From assembly GCF_001403875.1 (NCBI RefSeq), contig NZ_LN884298.1, forward strand, positions 248,001 through 312,000: a stretch of DNA of 64,000 nt, written 5' to 3'. How positions within the stretch are numbered: the first letter of the stretch is position 1; every line of letters begins with the position of its first letter. The DNA is from Paenibacillus ihumii (GTDB lineage Bacteria > Bacillota > Bacilli > Paenibacillales > Paenibacillaceae). The notes beneath the pieces were generated by a model. It did not search any database, had not been told where the DNA came from, and saw only the letters and a list, made by a program, of their open reading frames with translations. Made by a program: the position numbers and the translations under genes. Below, in pieces: positions 32,143 to 42,028 of the stretch.

Positions 32143-35100
32143 GTGGCAAAAACATCTCTTTTAAAACATGCTTCTCTTAAAAGATTTCATCTCGTTCTAC
32201 TATCCATCCTTATTGCAGGCTCGGCGTTTACGGGTCTGCTGGGCGCAGAGCGTGCTCATGCCGCGGACAGCGAAAGCTATCAGTGGCGCAAAGTAGTTAC
32301 GGGCGGCGGGGGCGGCTTTGTGCCGGGGATTATTTTCAATACAACCGAGCCTGACCTGATTTATGCCCGGACCGATATCGGCGGCGCTTACCGCTGGAAT
32401 CCCGATGACAACGGCTGGATTCAGCTCTTGGACTGGGTAGGCATGGATGAGTGGGGCAAGACCGGCGTTGATGCTTTGGCAACCGATCCTGTCGACCCGA
32501 ATCGCCTGTATCTCGCCGTAGGCACCTATACGAACAGCTGGGATCCGAATAACGGCAGCATTTTGCGCTCGACGGACAGAGGCAGCACCTGGCAGGTGTC
32601 CCATCTGCCGTTCAAGGTAGGCGGCAACATGCCAGGGCGCTCGATGGGCGAACGGCTGGCTATCGACCCGAACAAGAACAACATCCTCTATTTCGGGGCG
32701 CGCAGCGGGAATGGACTATGGAGAAGCACCGATTACGGGGCAACCTGGAGCAAGGTAACGAGCTTCCCTAACCCCGGCACCTATATTGAGAATCCCGATT
32801 ATGAATACCAGAGCGACATCGTCGGGCTGGCCTGGATCACGTTCGACCCTTCGACCGGATCGCCTGGACAAGCTACACAAACGATCTATGTCGGCGTCGC
32901 GGATAAAAATGAAAGCGTATACCGCAGCACCGACGGCGGCGCAACATGGTCTGCTGTTCCAGGCCAGCCGACCGGCTATCTACCGCACCATGGCGTACTG
33001 TCCTCCAATGGCCAGCTGTATATTCCATACAGCGATGGCGCAGGCCCTTACGACGGAACGAAAGGCGACGTCTGGAAATACGACACGGCCACAGGAATCT
33101 GGACCAACATCAGCCCGATCCCGTCCAGCAGCAGCGACAACTACTTCGGCTATGGCGGACTGGCAGTCGACGCCCAGAATCCGAATACGATCGTTGTCGC
33201 TACGCTCAACTCCTGGTGGCCGGATGCCATTCTGTTCCGCAGCACCGATGGCGGAGCCACCTGGAGCCGCATTTGGGACTGGGACGGATATCCTAACCGG
33301 ACGCTCCGGTATACTCAGGATATCTCCGGCGCGCCATGGCTCGATTTCGGGAACAACCCTTCCCCGCCAGAGGTTACGCCTAAGCTGGGCTGGATGATCG
33401 GCGACCTGGAGATCGATCCGTTCAATCCTGACCGCATGATGTACGGAACCGGGGCCACAATTTATGGCACTAATAACCTTACCGCTTGGGATACTGGCGG
33501 CAAGGTCAACATCAGCGTGATGGCCAAGGGCATTGAAGAGACCGCGGTCACCGACCTGATCAGCCCGCCGTCGGGCGCTCATTTGATCAGCGGACTGCTG
33601 GATGTGACGGGCTTCCGGCATGATGATCTGACCCGGCCTCCGGCCAAAATGATGACCCATCCGAACAGCACGACGGATATCGATTATGCGGAGCTTGACC
33701 CCAGCTTTATCGTGCGTGTGGGGCAGGCAGACAAATCGGCTGATCCGAACGCCAAATCCATCGGCTTCTCCCGGGACGGCGGATCGAACTGGTATGCCGG
33801 AAACGGAGAGCCTCCCGGCACAGCAGGCGGGGGCAAGGTCGCCCTGGCCGCCAACGGCAGCTCGATTCTGTGGAGTACCCCTGATGCAGGGGTCTACTAC
33901 TCCAGCAATGGCGGAAACTCCTGGACAGCCAGCACCGGCGTGCCTAAAGGAGCAAAAATCGCCTCCGACCGCGTGAATCCTAATAAGTTCTACGCTTGGT
34001 CAGCTGGCAACTTCTATGTAAGTACTAATGGCGGGGCCGCGTTTACTCAGACAGCTGCGACCGGGCTGCCTGCCGAAGGCGACCTGGATTTCAAAGCCGT
34101 CCCTGGTATAGAGGGCGATATCTGGCTCGCCGGGGGCAGTACGACAGGCGGCAAATACGGCCTGTGGCACTCAACCGATTCCGGGGCATCCTTTACGAAG
34201 CTCTCCAACGTACAGGAGGCCAACGTGATCGGATTCGGCAAGCATGCGCCGGGCCACAGCTACATGGCCCTCTACACCAGCGCCAAAATGGACGGCGTGC
34301 GCGGCATTTTCCGCTCGAACGACGCGGGGGCTACCTGGGTCCGCATCAATGACGACCAGCACCAGTATGCCTCCACCAATTCGGCCATAACCGGCGATCC
34401 GAGAATTTATGGCCGTGTATATATCGGAACAAACGGGCTCGGCATCGTATATGGGGATGCGCTAACGAACCCTCCCGAACCGGAGGTGCCTCAACCGCAG
34501 CCCGGCTCCGACTCTATGATTGCACCCACGGCAGCCGCCTTCGACAAGAACGTCAGCAATCAGGCCGATGTGACGGTCGCAATGACGCTGAACGGGAATA
34601 CGTTAACCGCGATCCGCAGCGGCTCTGCGGTGTTAACAGAAGGCAGCCACTACACGGTCTCCGGCTCCACCGTGACGATTCTCAGCGGCTATCTGGCGTC
34701 ACAGCCGCTGGGGCAGCTCACCCTGACGTTCCAGTTCAGCGCGGGAGCGGCCCAGGAGCTGAATATCAGCATCCAGGACTCGAGCGTCCCGGCCCCAGCC
34801 GGAGACATTAAGGTAGAGATGTATAACGGGTCATTAAGTGACGTGACGAACACGATCAGTCCGCGGATCAAGCTGACCAACACCGGCAGCGAGGCTATCA
34901 ATCTCTCCGATGTGAAGCTGCGTTACTACTACACCATCGACGGGGATAAGCCGCAAAATCTGTTCTGCGATTGGACGCAGGCAGGCAGCTCCAATGTGAC
35001 GGGCACCTTCGTCAAGCTGCCCGCTGCGGTAAACGGAGCAGATTACTATGCGGAGATCGGTTTTACAAGCGGAGCCGGCAGCCTGGCAGCCGGCCAGAGC

Positions 35101-35253
35101 ATCGATCTGCAAATCCGCATCTCCAAATCCGACTGGAGCAATTATTCGCAGAGCGACGATTACTCCTTCGATTCTACCTCAACCTCTTATAAGGATGCCC
35201 CGCGAGTTACCGGCTACGTATCCGGCAGCCTGCAATGGGGAATGGAGCCGTAA
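32143..35253 (+). CDS. Secreted xyloglucanase: GH74 with X2 and CBM3 modules
   Basis: A 1036-residue secreted enzyme. GTG 32143 has GGGAGG eight bases upstream; the frame extends further 5' but without a site. A signal peptide ends at about AHA (residue 40). Residues 45-780 are GH74, recognised by repeated SxDxGxTW blades (STDRGSTW, STDYGATW, STDGGATW) forming tandem seven-bladed propellers and by the catalytic-Asp segments YARTDIGGAYRW and GFRHDDLTRP. Residues 790-880 are an X2 Ig-like domain (FDKNVSNQADVTV). Residues 885-1036 are a CBM3 cellulose-binding module (EMYNGSLSDVTNTISPRIKL, KLRYYYTIDG). It should hydrolyse beta-1,4 links of plant xyloglucan while bound to cellulose. It is a single gene. 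Confidence 0.92.
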   Translation: MAKTSLLKHASLKRFHLVLLSILIAGSAFTGLLGAERAHAADSESYQWRKVVTGGGGGFVPGIIFNTTEPDLIYARTDIGGAYRWNPDDNGWIQLLDWVGMDEWGKTGVDALATDPVDPNRLYLAVGTYTNSWDPNNGSILRSTDRGSTWQVSHLPFKVGGNMPGRSMGERLAIDPNKNNILYFGARSGNGLWRSTDYGATWSKVTSFPNPGTYIENPDYEYQSDIVGLAWITFDPSTGSPGQATQTIYVGVADKNESVYRSTDGGATWSAVPGQPTGYLPHHGVLSSNGQLYIPYSDGAGPYDGTKGDVWKYDTATGIWTNISPIPSSSSDNYFGYGGLAVDAQNPNTIVVATLNSWWPDAILFRSTDGGATWSRIWDWDGYPNRTLRYTQDISGAPWLDFGNNPSPPEVTPKLGWMIGDLEIDPFNPDRMMYGTGATIYGTNNLTAWDTGGKVNISVMAKGIEETAVTDLISPPSGAHLISGLLDVTGFRHDDLTRPPAKMMTHPNSTTDIDYAELDPSFIVRVGQADKSADPNAKSIGFSRDGGSNWYAGNGEPPGTAGGGKVALAANGSSILWSTPDAGVYYSSNGGNSWTASTGVPKGAKIASDRVNPNKFYAWSAGNFYVSTNGGAAFTQTAATGLPAEGDLDFKAVPGIEGDIWLAGGSTTGGKYGLWHSTDSGASFTKLSNVQEANVIGFGKHAPGHSYMALYTSAKMDGVRGIFRSNDAGATWVRINDDQHQYASTNSAITGDPRIYGRVYIGTNGLGIVYGDALTNPPEPEVPQPQPGSDSMIAPTAAAFDKNVSNQADVTVAMTLNGNTLTAIRSGSAVLTEGSHYTVSGSTVTILSGYLASQPLGQLTLTFQFSAGAAQELNISIQDSSVPAPAGDIKVEMYNGSLSDVTNTISPRIKLTNTGSEAINLSDVKLRYYYTIDGDKPQNLFCDWTQAGSSNVTGTFVKLPAAVNGADYYAEIGFTSGAGSLAAGQSIDLQIRISKSDWSNYSQSDDYSFDSTSTSYKDAPRVTGYVSGSLQWGMEP

Positions 35254-35636
35254 TCCGGCTGGCGCGGTAGTGCTCGGAAGCCTTTATGCAGCACAGCACC
35301 TTAGTCACTCATAACCGCTGCGGCGGCACCCGGCTATTATGTTTGTGGGATACCCCGCGAACTTGTGCATGCTGCGTTATACGCGCTCTGGCCGATGAGG
35401 CTACTGCATCAGTACGCAGGCATGTACCGAAGCGGCTTGCTATGCAGACCCTATTAACTCGCTTTGGCTAGGCAGCAGTATCAGAAACAAACAATACGCG
35501 GTCACGCTTCGGAACACCGGATGCCGATAGCCCTGCAGCATATTGTTGCGCAAGCAGGTTGTGCTAATTAGGCCAAAAACAAACCGCCCCTATGGTTAGA
35601 CGCTGTCTTCCATAAGGGGCGGTTCTTTTCTATAGA
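35254..35636. other. Spacer between the xyloglucanase and cydC
   Basis: No supported gene. It ends with the terminator at 35576-35630. The remaining 320 bases show no repeat or regulatory motif I can support. Confidence 0.5.
35576..35630. terminator. Bidirectional terminator between the xyloglucanase and cydC
   Basis: AACCGCCCC-TATGG (from 35582) pairs with CCATA-AGGGGCGGTT (to 35624). It has an A-run to the left and CTTTTC to the right, and separates convergent genes. Confidence 0.85.
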
Positions 35637-37529
35637 TCAACAGGTTAGATCCTCCGGCCGGTCCAGCGCATAAAGGCTGCGGTAACGAGGCTCCCGCTCC
35701 AGCAGCTCCTCATGCGTGCCGCGCATCAGGATCGAGCCATGCTCCATGAAGATGATCTCGTCCATCTTCTCCGCGCCGACTAGATGATGCGTGACCCAAA
35801 CCAGCGTCTTGCCTGCCGTCGTACGAAATATCGTCGACAGCAGCTCGCGCTCGGTATGCGGGTCAAGCCCCACGGTCGGCTCATCGAGGACGAGCACAGG
35901 CGCATCCTGGAGCAGAATGCGCGCAAGCGCCACGCGCTGCCGCTCCCCGCCGGAGAAGCGCTGCCCGGTCTCGCGCATCGGCGTGTCCAGGCCCGCCGGC
36001 AGCGCGGCGACCAGCGCGTCAAGCTGCGCTTGCTGCACTGCCAGCTGAAGCTCTTCCTCCGAAGCGCTTTGCCGCCCAAGCCGGATATTGTTCGCTACCG
36101 TCGTATCGAACAAATGCGGGCTTTGGTTCAAGACGGAGATGATCTTGGAAATATCATCGCCGAAATCAGCAGCCGGAACACCGTTAATCAACACGCTGCC
36201 TTCCGTCGGCGCAATTGCACCCTGTATGAGCTTCAGCAGCGTAGACTTGCCTGCGCCGCTCCGGCCGATCACCATAACCCGCTTGCCCTGCGGAATGTCG
36301 AGCGACACATCGCATACTGAATAAGCGGTGCCCTCAGCAGCGGTTCGCGCCGCCTTCCGGTCCCGATTGCCCTGCAAGCTCTGTCCGGCATCATAAGTGA
36401 AGGAGACCCCGCGCAGCTCCAGATGAATCGTACGGGCACGGGAAGCATCCAGCACGCCAGCGACCTGCTGCTCTTGCAATGCCGAGTCAGGATCACTGCC
36501 GCTGCCGGTTCCCGGAGACTGGGCCAATCCGGGCTGTGTAATCCGGTTCAGCCGGCGCAGCGATTCCTGGTACTGCGGAATGCGCTCGGCAGCCTCGGAC
36601 AACGGCAGGAACGCATCCGCCAGCGGAAACACGACCAGCACGAAGGCCGCGATCAGCACAGGCTCAATCTGTCCCGCAGCCGCTTGGCTGCCCGACCAAT
36701 AAATCATAGATACGACGGCGATCCCGACGACCAGCTGGCCGATCAAGCTTCTCCATCTGGCCCAGGTGCGCAGCTTGCGCTCCTTCCGCGCCACGATATC
36801 CTCGTCATGCTCATACGATTCCAAGAACTCTGCGGGTCTGCCGCTGATCACCCAGTCGCCAATCCCCATCACGGCATCGGTGAGCTTCTGGTACAGCCCG
36901 TTACGCTCCCGCTTCACCTCGGCATTCGTACGCCGGGTCAGCATCAGCGAAATATACGGCAGCACGGCCACCAGGATCAAAATATACCCCGCCATCAGCA
37001 AGGCAAACAGCCCATCGAACCAGCCTAATGCGAATACGGCGACCCCATAAATAATCACGGCGACGAGGCTCGGAAATACCGTACGAATGTATACGTTCTG
37101 CAGCTGCTCGATATCATCCGCCAGTACGCCGAGAATATCCCCTGCCCGGTAGCGGGAACGGATAAACAGCGCTTGAGGCTCCAATATTTTATACAACCGC
37201 ACGCGCATTTTGGACAAAATCCGCAGTACCGCATCATGTCCGACCAGCCGCTCCACATAGTGTATAACCGCCCGGCCGATCCCGAACGCACGAATGCCGA
37301 CGATCGGCACGTAAACAAGCAGGATGTTATACGGCTGCAGGGAAGATTTCGAAATGAGGAAGCCGGAAGTGAACATGAGCATGCTGGCCGCCAGAATCGT
37401 CAGTGTCCCAAGGATCAAATACAGGGCAAAGCGCCCGCTATAGGCACGAAAATACGGAGTAATCCACTGCGCTTGCCCGCCGGTGCCCTGCTCGCCATTC
37501 CAGTCCATAGCGTCCTCTCTCCTGCTCAC
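35637..37529 (-). CDS. cydC: CydC subunit of the thiol-reductant ABC exporter
   Basis: A 630-residue half-transporter: six-helix membrane domain about 30-330, then a low-complexity linker (PGTGSGSDPDSALQEQQ), and an ATPase domain with GRSGAGKSTL, FSGGERQRVALAR and LDEPTVGLD. With CydD it exports cysteine or glutathione to the outer face, which is required to assemble cytochrome bd. It overlaps cydD by 4 bases (GTGA at 37529-37526), with GGGAGG seven bases before the GTG. It is the last gene of cydABCD and ends at a terminator. Confidence 0.9.
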   Translation of the reverse strand: MSRREDAMDWNGEQGTGGQAQWITPYFRAYSGRFALYLILGTLTILAASMLMFTSGFLISKSSLQPYNILLVYVPIVGIRAFGIGRAVIHYVERLVGHDAVLRILSKMRVRLYKILEPQALFIRSRYRAGDILGVLADDIEQLQNVYIRTVFPSLVAVIIYGVAVFALGWFDGLFALLMAGYILILVAVLPYISLMLTRRTNAEVKRERNGLYQKLTDAVMGIGDWVISGRPAEFLESYEHDEDIVARKERKLRTWARWRSLIGQLVVGIAVVSMIYWSGSQAAAGQIEPVLIAAFVLVVFPLADAFLPLSEAAERIPQYQESLRRLNRITQPGLAQSPGTGSGSDPDSALQEQQVAGVLDASRARTIHLELRGVSFTYDAGQSLQGNRDRKAARTAAEGTAYSVCDVSLDIPQGKRVMVIGRSGAGKSTLLKLIQGAIAPTEGSVLINGVPAADFGDDISKIISVLNQSPHLFDTTVANNIRLGRQSASEEELQLAVQQAQLDALVAALPAGLDTPMRETGQRFSGGERQRVALARILLQDAPVLVLDEPTVGLDPHTERELLSTIFRTTAGKTLVWVTHHLVGAEKMDEIIFMEHGSILMRGTHEELLEREPRYRSLYALDRPEDLTC

Positions 37530-39268
37530 AATATCGCCTCCCGGTGAGATGATAACAAACGATAATACGCTCCCCTTCTCGCGACCAGTTCGTCGTGCGT
37601 GCCCGTCTCCACGATCCGTCCCTGCTCCATGACGATAATGCGGTCCATATCCCGCATCCAGTGGAGGCGATGGGTTGCCAGCAGTACGAGCTTACCTTCG
37701 AATAAAGGCAGCATCGTCTCCTTCAGCTCATATTCCGTCTCGATGTCCAAATGGGCTGTCGGCTCATCCAGCAGCAGGACCGGGCGCTCGCTGAGCAGGG
37801 CCCGGGCCAGCGCCACGCGCTGCTCCTGGCCGCCGCTTAACGCACGTCCGCCTCCGCCGATCGGCTCATCGTACCCGGCGGGAAGCGAATCCGCTAGGGC
37901 GCCGAGTCCTGCGGCAATAGCGGCCTGCTCAACCGCCGCGCGGGAAGCCCCTGGCGAATAGAACGAAATATTCTCCGCCAGGGTACCGCTGAATATATAC
38001 GGACTTTGCGGAATGTACGTAATCTGCTTCCGCCATTCCGGGCTGGCAAGATCCCCGAGCTTCAGACCGTTCAGCATAATCTCGCCCCCGGTTGGACGCA
38101 GGAAGCCTCCAAGCACGTCAATCAGCGTCGATTTGCCGGCACCGCTCTCGCCGATGATGCCGATTGTGCCCATGCCGCCAAGCTCAAGCCCGGCCCGATC
38201 CAGCGAAGGCTGGCCCTCCTCCCCATGCTGTACCGTCACTTCGGACAGCTTCATTCGACTGTCCGCCCGCCACTCCAGCGAAGCTGCAGCCGATGCAGGC
38301 CATTGCGCCAAGGAAGCCTTCTCTGCCTCTGCTTCGGCGATGATCGCATTCATCGCTTCCCCTGCTTCCTTGCCGTCGAGCGTCGCATGGTAATCCGCTC
38401 CGACCATCCGGACAGGCAGGAAGTACTCGGGCGCGAGGATCAGAATCGTCAGCCCCGTCAGAAGCGTCATATGGCCGTCGATCAGGCGCAGGCCAAGGCT
38501 GACTGCCACGGACGCAACCGACAGCATCGTGAAGAAGTCAAGGGCGAACGAGGACAGGAACGCTACGCGAAGCGTCCGCATCGTTGCGGAACGGTAGGAA
38601 TCGCTGACCCTCTCGATCGATTTGCTGTGTCTTTTGCTATGCCCGAGGAATTTCAAGGTCTCCAGCCCGCGCAGCGAATCCACGAAATGATTGGACAAGG
38701 TGCGGTAGGATTTCCATTGGCGATCCATCTGCTTGCGTGCAGCCAGCCCCACGAGGATCAAGAAGGCAATCAGGATGGGGAGCGTTACGATCAAAATGAC
38801 AGCCGCCGTAATATCCAGCGTAAATACGTACAGCAAAATGAGCGCCGGAGTCATCCCGGTTGCCAGCATCCGGGGCAGGAACAGCTCCAGGTAGTTGCGG
38901 AACTTCGTCACGCCATCCAGAACGAGCGTCACCAAATTGCCGGTGCCCTCCCGTTTGGCAAAACGGGGGCCCAGCTCGAACAGCTTCTCCATTACCTGCT
39001 TGCGCAGCTCCTTGCCTGTCCGCTCGGCGAATCGGTATGCAATCCGCTGCTGGAGCAGCGCTGAAATTTGCCGGACGATAAAAGCAAGCAGGAACAAGAC
39101 GGCCCCGCCGAATTGCTCCTGCAGCTTAGCGCCGGCAAACAGGGCGGAGATAACCTCCGCCAGCCATTTGGCCTGCAATATAATAGCGATGCTCTGAATG
39201 AGGGTCAGGACGCCGATTCCCGCAAGAACCGGCCTGATCCCCTTGAACTTCATTAAACCGCGTCCCAT
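37526..39268 (-). CDS. cydD: CydD subunit of the thiol-reductant ABC exporter
   Basis: A 580-residue half-transporter with a membrane domain about 15-310 and an ATPase domain with GESGAGKSTL, LSGGQEQRVALAR and LLDEPTAHLD. It is the partner of CydC. The start ATG (39268) overlaps the cydB stop as TAATG; an internal ATG five codons later is also possible. The cydABCD order is that of Bacillus, where all four genes are one transcript. Confidence 0.9.
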   Translation of the reverse strand: MGRGLMKFKGIRPVLAGIGVLTLIQSIAIILQAKWLAEVISALFAGAKLQEQFGGAVLFLLAFIVRQISALLQQRIAYRFAERTGKELRKQVMEKLFELGPRFAKREGTGNLVTLVLDGVTKFRNYLELFLPRMLATGMTPALILLYVFTLDITAAVILIVTLPILIAFLILVGLAARKQMDRQWKSYRTLSNHFVDSLRGLETLKFLGHSKRHSKSIERVSDSYRSATMRTLRVAFLSSFALDFFTMLSVASVAVSLGLRLIDGHMTLLTGLTILILAPEYFLPVRMVGADYHATLDGKEAGEAMNAIIAEAEAEKASLAQWPASAAASLEWRADSRMKLSEVTVQHGEEGQPSLDRAGLELGGMGTIGIIGESGAGKSTLIDVLGGFLRPTGGEIMLNGLKLGDLASPEWRKQITYIPQSPYIFSGTLAENISFYSPGASRAAVEQAAIAAGLGALADSLPAGYDEPIGGGGRALSGGQEQRVALARALLSERPVLLLDEPTAHLDIETEYELKETMLPLFEGKLVLLATHRLHWMRDMDRIIVMEQGRIVETGTHDELVARRGAYYRLLSSHREAIL

Positions 39269-40284
39269 TAGTACTCTAAATGCTCCTTCTCATTAATGCG
39301 TTTATGGAAGACAAAGTAGCTCCAAATTTGGTAGCCAAGTACGAATGGCAGCAAAGTCAGCGCAACAATCGTCATGATCTTTAATGAATATGGACCGGAC
39401 GCCGCATTATGAATCGTCAGCGAGTAAGCTTCGCTGATCGAGCTGATCATAACGCGGGGGAACAGTCCAATGAACACGGAAGCGATGGACAGGGCGATCA
39501 AAGTGCCCGTCATTCCAAAGGCCCAGCCGTCTCTCTCCTTCCTGATGAACCATCCGGCTAGCAGGAAGGCCCCCAGGCCAGCCACCGCGATAAGCGTCAG
39601 CGGCAAAGCGCGAGCTTCGAACACGTCGGTCTGGAAATACGTCATGGCTCCGAAAATAACGAACAATGCCGCTAGCGGAATCAACAGCCTGTGTGCCAGC
39701 TGGCGCGCCCGCTCCCGCAGGCTGCCCGTCGTCCGCAAGGACGTGAACAGCAAGCCGTGAACGAGGCAGAGCACGACGACGGTAATTCCCCCGACGAGCG
39801 TATACAGGTTAACCATGTCGAACAATCCGGCTTTCATTTCCATGTCGCCGTCGATCGGCAGCCCTTTGAGGAGACCGGAGAACACGACGCCGAGCAGGAA
39901 CGGCGGCAGCAGGCTGCCTAGGAAAATCGCTATATCCCAGGTATTCTTCCAGCGCGTATTTTCAACCTTCCCCCGGAATTCGAACGCCACCCCGCGCCCG
40001 ATCAGGGCCAGCAGCAGTACGACAAGCGGCGTATAGTAGCCGCTGAACAGCGTAGCATACCAGTTGGGGAAGGCCGCGAACATCGCACCGCCCGCCGTCA
40101 GCAGCCAGACCTCATTCGCATCCCAGAAGGGGCCGATCGAGTTGATCAGCACCCTTCTCTCCATGTCGTTTTTCGCCAGAAAACGAGTGCTCATCCCTAC
40201 CCCGAAGTCAAAGCCCTCGAGGAAGAAGAATCCGATAAATAGTACTGCAACGAGGATAAACCAAAGCTCATTAAGAGATAGCAT
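39268..40284 (-). CDS. cydB: Cytochrome bd quinol oxidase subunit II
   Basis: A 338-residue integral membrane protein with about nine transmembrane helices, the usual length for Bacillus CydB. Typical segments are LNELWFILVAVLFIGFFFLE, EGFDFGVGMSTRFLAKND and LINSIGPFWDANEVWL. It forms the structural partner of CydA in the high-affinity oxygen-reducing oxidase. ATG 40284 follows GGAGGGG at about six bases and overlaps the end of cydA by 14 bases; the upstream in-frame Met codons lack ribosome sites. Confidence 0.93.
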   Translation of the reverse strand: MLSLNELWFILVAVLFIGFFFLEGFDFGVGMSTRFLAKNDMERRVLINSIGPFWDANEVWLLTAGGAMFAAFPNWYATLFSGYYTPLVVLLLALIGRGVAFEFRGKVENTRWKNTWDIAIFLGSLLPPFLLGVVFSGLLKGLPIDGDMEMKAGLFDMVNLYTLVGGITVVVLCLVHGLLFTSLRTTGSLRERARQLAHRLLIPLAALFVIFGAMTYFQTDVFEARALPLTLIAVAGLGAFLLAGWFIRKERDGWAFGMTGTLIALSIASVFIGLFPRVMISSISEAYSLTIHNAASGPYSLKIMTIVALTLLPFVLGYQIWSYFVFHKRINEKEHLEY

Positions 40285-41677
40285 GGTACCCCTCCTTACC
40301 ATATGGATCTGCCGATTGCCCGTCATCATTTACATTCTCGGCATAAGGGCCTTTCTTAATCACCTTGACGAATAAATAAACCATGACTGCGGCCAGTACA
40401 GCATAAATCGCCGTAAACGCAATAAGCGAGAATAAGATCTGGCCGGAGGTTACACTAGGCGATATACTGTCCTCCGTCCGCATGTAGCCGAACACGGTCC
40501 AAGGCTGCCGGCCGATTTCGGTCATAATCCACCCTGACGTATTCGCGATGAACGGCAGGGAAATCGCCCACAGCATGATGCGGTAGAACCATTTATTCGG
40601 CCGATCCAGCTTTTTGCGCCATGCCAGATACGTGCCGTACATCCCGAGCACGATCATCAGGGAGCCTGCGGCCACCATGATCCGGAAGCTCCAGAAGGTC
40701 GTCCGCACAGGCGGAATATAGTCCCCTGGACCGTAAGTCTGCTCGTATTCGGCCTGCAGCTCGTTCATCCCTTTGACCTCGCCGGAGAATTCACTGTAGG
40801 ACAGGAAGCTGAGCAGATAAGGGATTTTGATCTCAAATGTGTTCTCTCCGGTCTTCGGATCGATATGCGCATATACCGTCCAAGGCGCCGGGTCGCCGCT
40901 TTTGCCCCATAAGCTCTCGGCGGCAGCCATTTTCATCGGCTGAGTCTTCACCAAATACTGAGCCTGCTGATGTCCGTACAGCGCCGTAGCGAACGATGTG
41001 ATCAGACCGATGACGATCGCAACGGTGAACGATTTCTTGAAGAACTCCATATCCTGGCGCTTCATCAGCTTGTAGGCACTGACGCCCGCAATAAGGAACG
41101 CTCCGGTAGCGAAGGCCCCAAGCACGGTATGCGGGAATTCCACCCACAGCTGACCGTTGCTGATCAGCGCGAAGAAGTCATTCATTTCCGCCCGGCCGTT
41201 ATTGATCTCAAAGCCGACGGGACGCTGCATGAACGAGTTTGCCGCCAAAATCCAGAAGGCGGAAGCAATCGTTCCGATGGACACCAGCCAAATGCTGAGC
41301 AAATGCACTTTTTTGGACAAGCGATCCCATCCAAATATCCATAGCCCAATAAATGTCGATTCCATGAAAAAAGCGAATAACGCTTCGACCGCCAGCGGCG
41401 CACCGAAGACATCCCCTACGAAGCGCGAGTAGTCCGACCAGTTCATGCCGAATTGAAATTCCTGCAGAATTCCGGTTACGACCCCCACGGCGAAGTTGAT
41501 GAGGAACAATTTGCCCCAGAACTTAGCCATGCGCTTGTAAATTTCTTTCCCTTTGGCCACATACATGGTTTCCATGATCGCAATGAGCAGCACCAGACCA
41601 ATGGACAGCGGGACAAAGAAGAAATGAAAGATTGTTGTTGCTGCAAATTGGATACGCGCAAGCATTACCGGATCCAT
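40271..41677 (-). CDS. cydA: Cytochrome bd quinol oxidase subunit I
   Basis: A 468-residue haem-bearing subunit with about nine transmembrane helices. The N-terminal AATTIFHFFFVPLSIGL has the His ligand of haem b595 (His18), and LWVEFPHTVLGAFATGAF holds the conserved His near haem b558. The quinol loop is of the short type seen in Firmicutes. ATG 41677 is chosen because GAAGGG lies upstream at suitable spacing; the GTG at 41686 overlaps that site. The enzyme reduces oxygen with menaquinol at low oxygen. Two Rex-like boxes precede the gene. Confidence 0.94.
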   Translation of the reverse strand: MDPVMLARIQFAATTIFHFFFVPLSIGLVLLIAIMETMYVAKGKEIYKRMAKFWGKLFLINFAVGVVTGILQEFQFGMNWSDYSRFVGDVFGAPLAVEALFAFFMESTFIGLWIFGWDRLSKKVHLLSIWLVSIGTIASAFWILAANSFMQRPVGFEINNGRAEMNDFFALISNGQLWVEFPHTVLGAFATGAFLIAGVSAYKLMKRQDMEFFKKSFTVAIVIGLITSFATALYGHQQAQYLVKTQPMKMAAAESLWGKSGDPAPWTVYAHIDPKTGENTFEIKIPYLLSFLSYSEFSGEVKGMNELQAEYEQTYGPGDYIPPVRTTFWSFRIMVAAGSLMIVLGMYGTYLAWRKKLDRPNKWFYRIMLWAISLPFIANTSGWIMTEIGRQPWTVFGYMRTEDSISPSVTSGQILFSLIAFTAIYAVLAAVMVYLFVKVIKKGPYAENVNDDGQSADPYGKEGYHAIS

Positions 41678-41711
41678 AAAATACACCCTTCTTTCATTTT
41701 TGGTTTCACTA

Positions 41712-41729
41712 TTGTGAATTCTATCACGG
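41712..41729. promoter_or_regulatory. Rex-like operator 1 of cydABCD
   Basis: TTGTGA-ATTCTA-TCACGG matches 10 of 12 palindromic positions of the Rex consensus TTGTGA-N6-TCACAA. On the minus strand it contains TAGAAT, a plausible -10 box, so binding would block transcription. Confidence 0.65.
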
Positions 41730-41763
41730 ATTTATGAAAGCAAACGGGCAAAAAGTAATCGTT

Positions 41764-41781
41764 TTGTGACAAGAATCACAT
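41764..41781. promoter_or_regulatory. Rex-like operator 2 of cydABCD
   Basis: TTGTGA-CAAGAA-TCACAT matches 11 of 12 palindromic positions of the Rex consensus, centred 52 bases upstream of operator 1. Paired sites are known for Rex control of Bacillus cydABCD. Confidence 0.7.
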
Positions 41782-42028
41782 AATCTTGTGTCCATGATGT
41801 TAACGATGCCGGAAACCCGCATCACGACAAGGTTTTTCTGGACTATTTGCATTTGTGGAGATATTGTGAATAAATGCACTCGCTATGGCATGGCCTAATA
41901 TCTTTTGCTTGCGACCGTAACTTTTCGCCCCGTGCAGCGTCTAAACATGAGGTATAGGAAGCTGGAAATAGCTGCGTACTCATTTGTTTTTTAATCAAAT
42001 AATTCATAGAAGGAGTCATAATATCAAG

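Larger units (their letters stand above)
41678..42028. other. Intergenic control region of cydA
   Basis: Contains two Rex-like boxes (41712-41729, 41764-41781) and a weaker third half-conserved copy (TTGTGA-N6-GCACTC, 41864-41881). The right part leads to the divergent secreted-protein gene at 42029. Confidence 0.6.
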
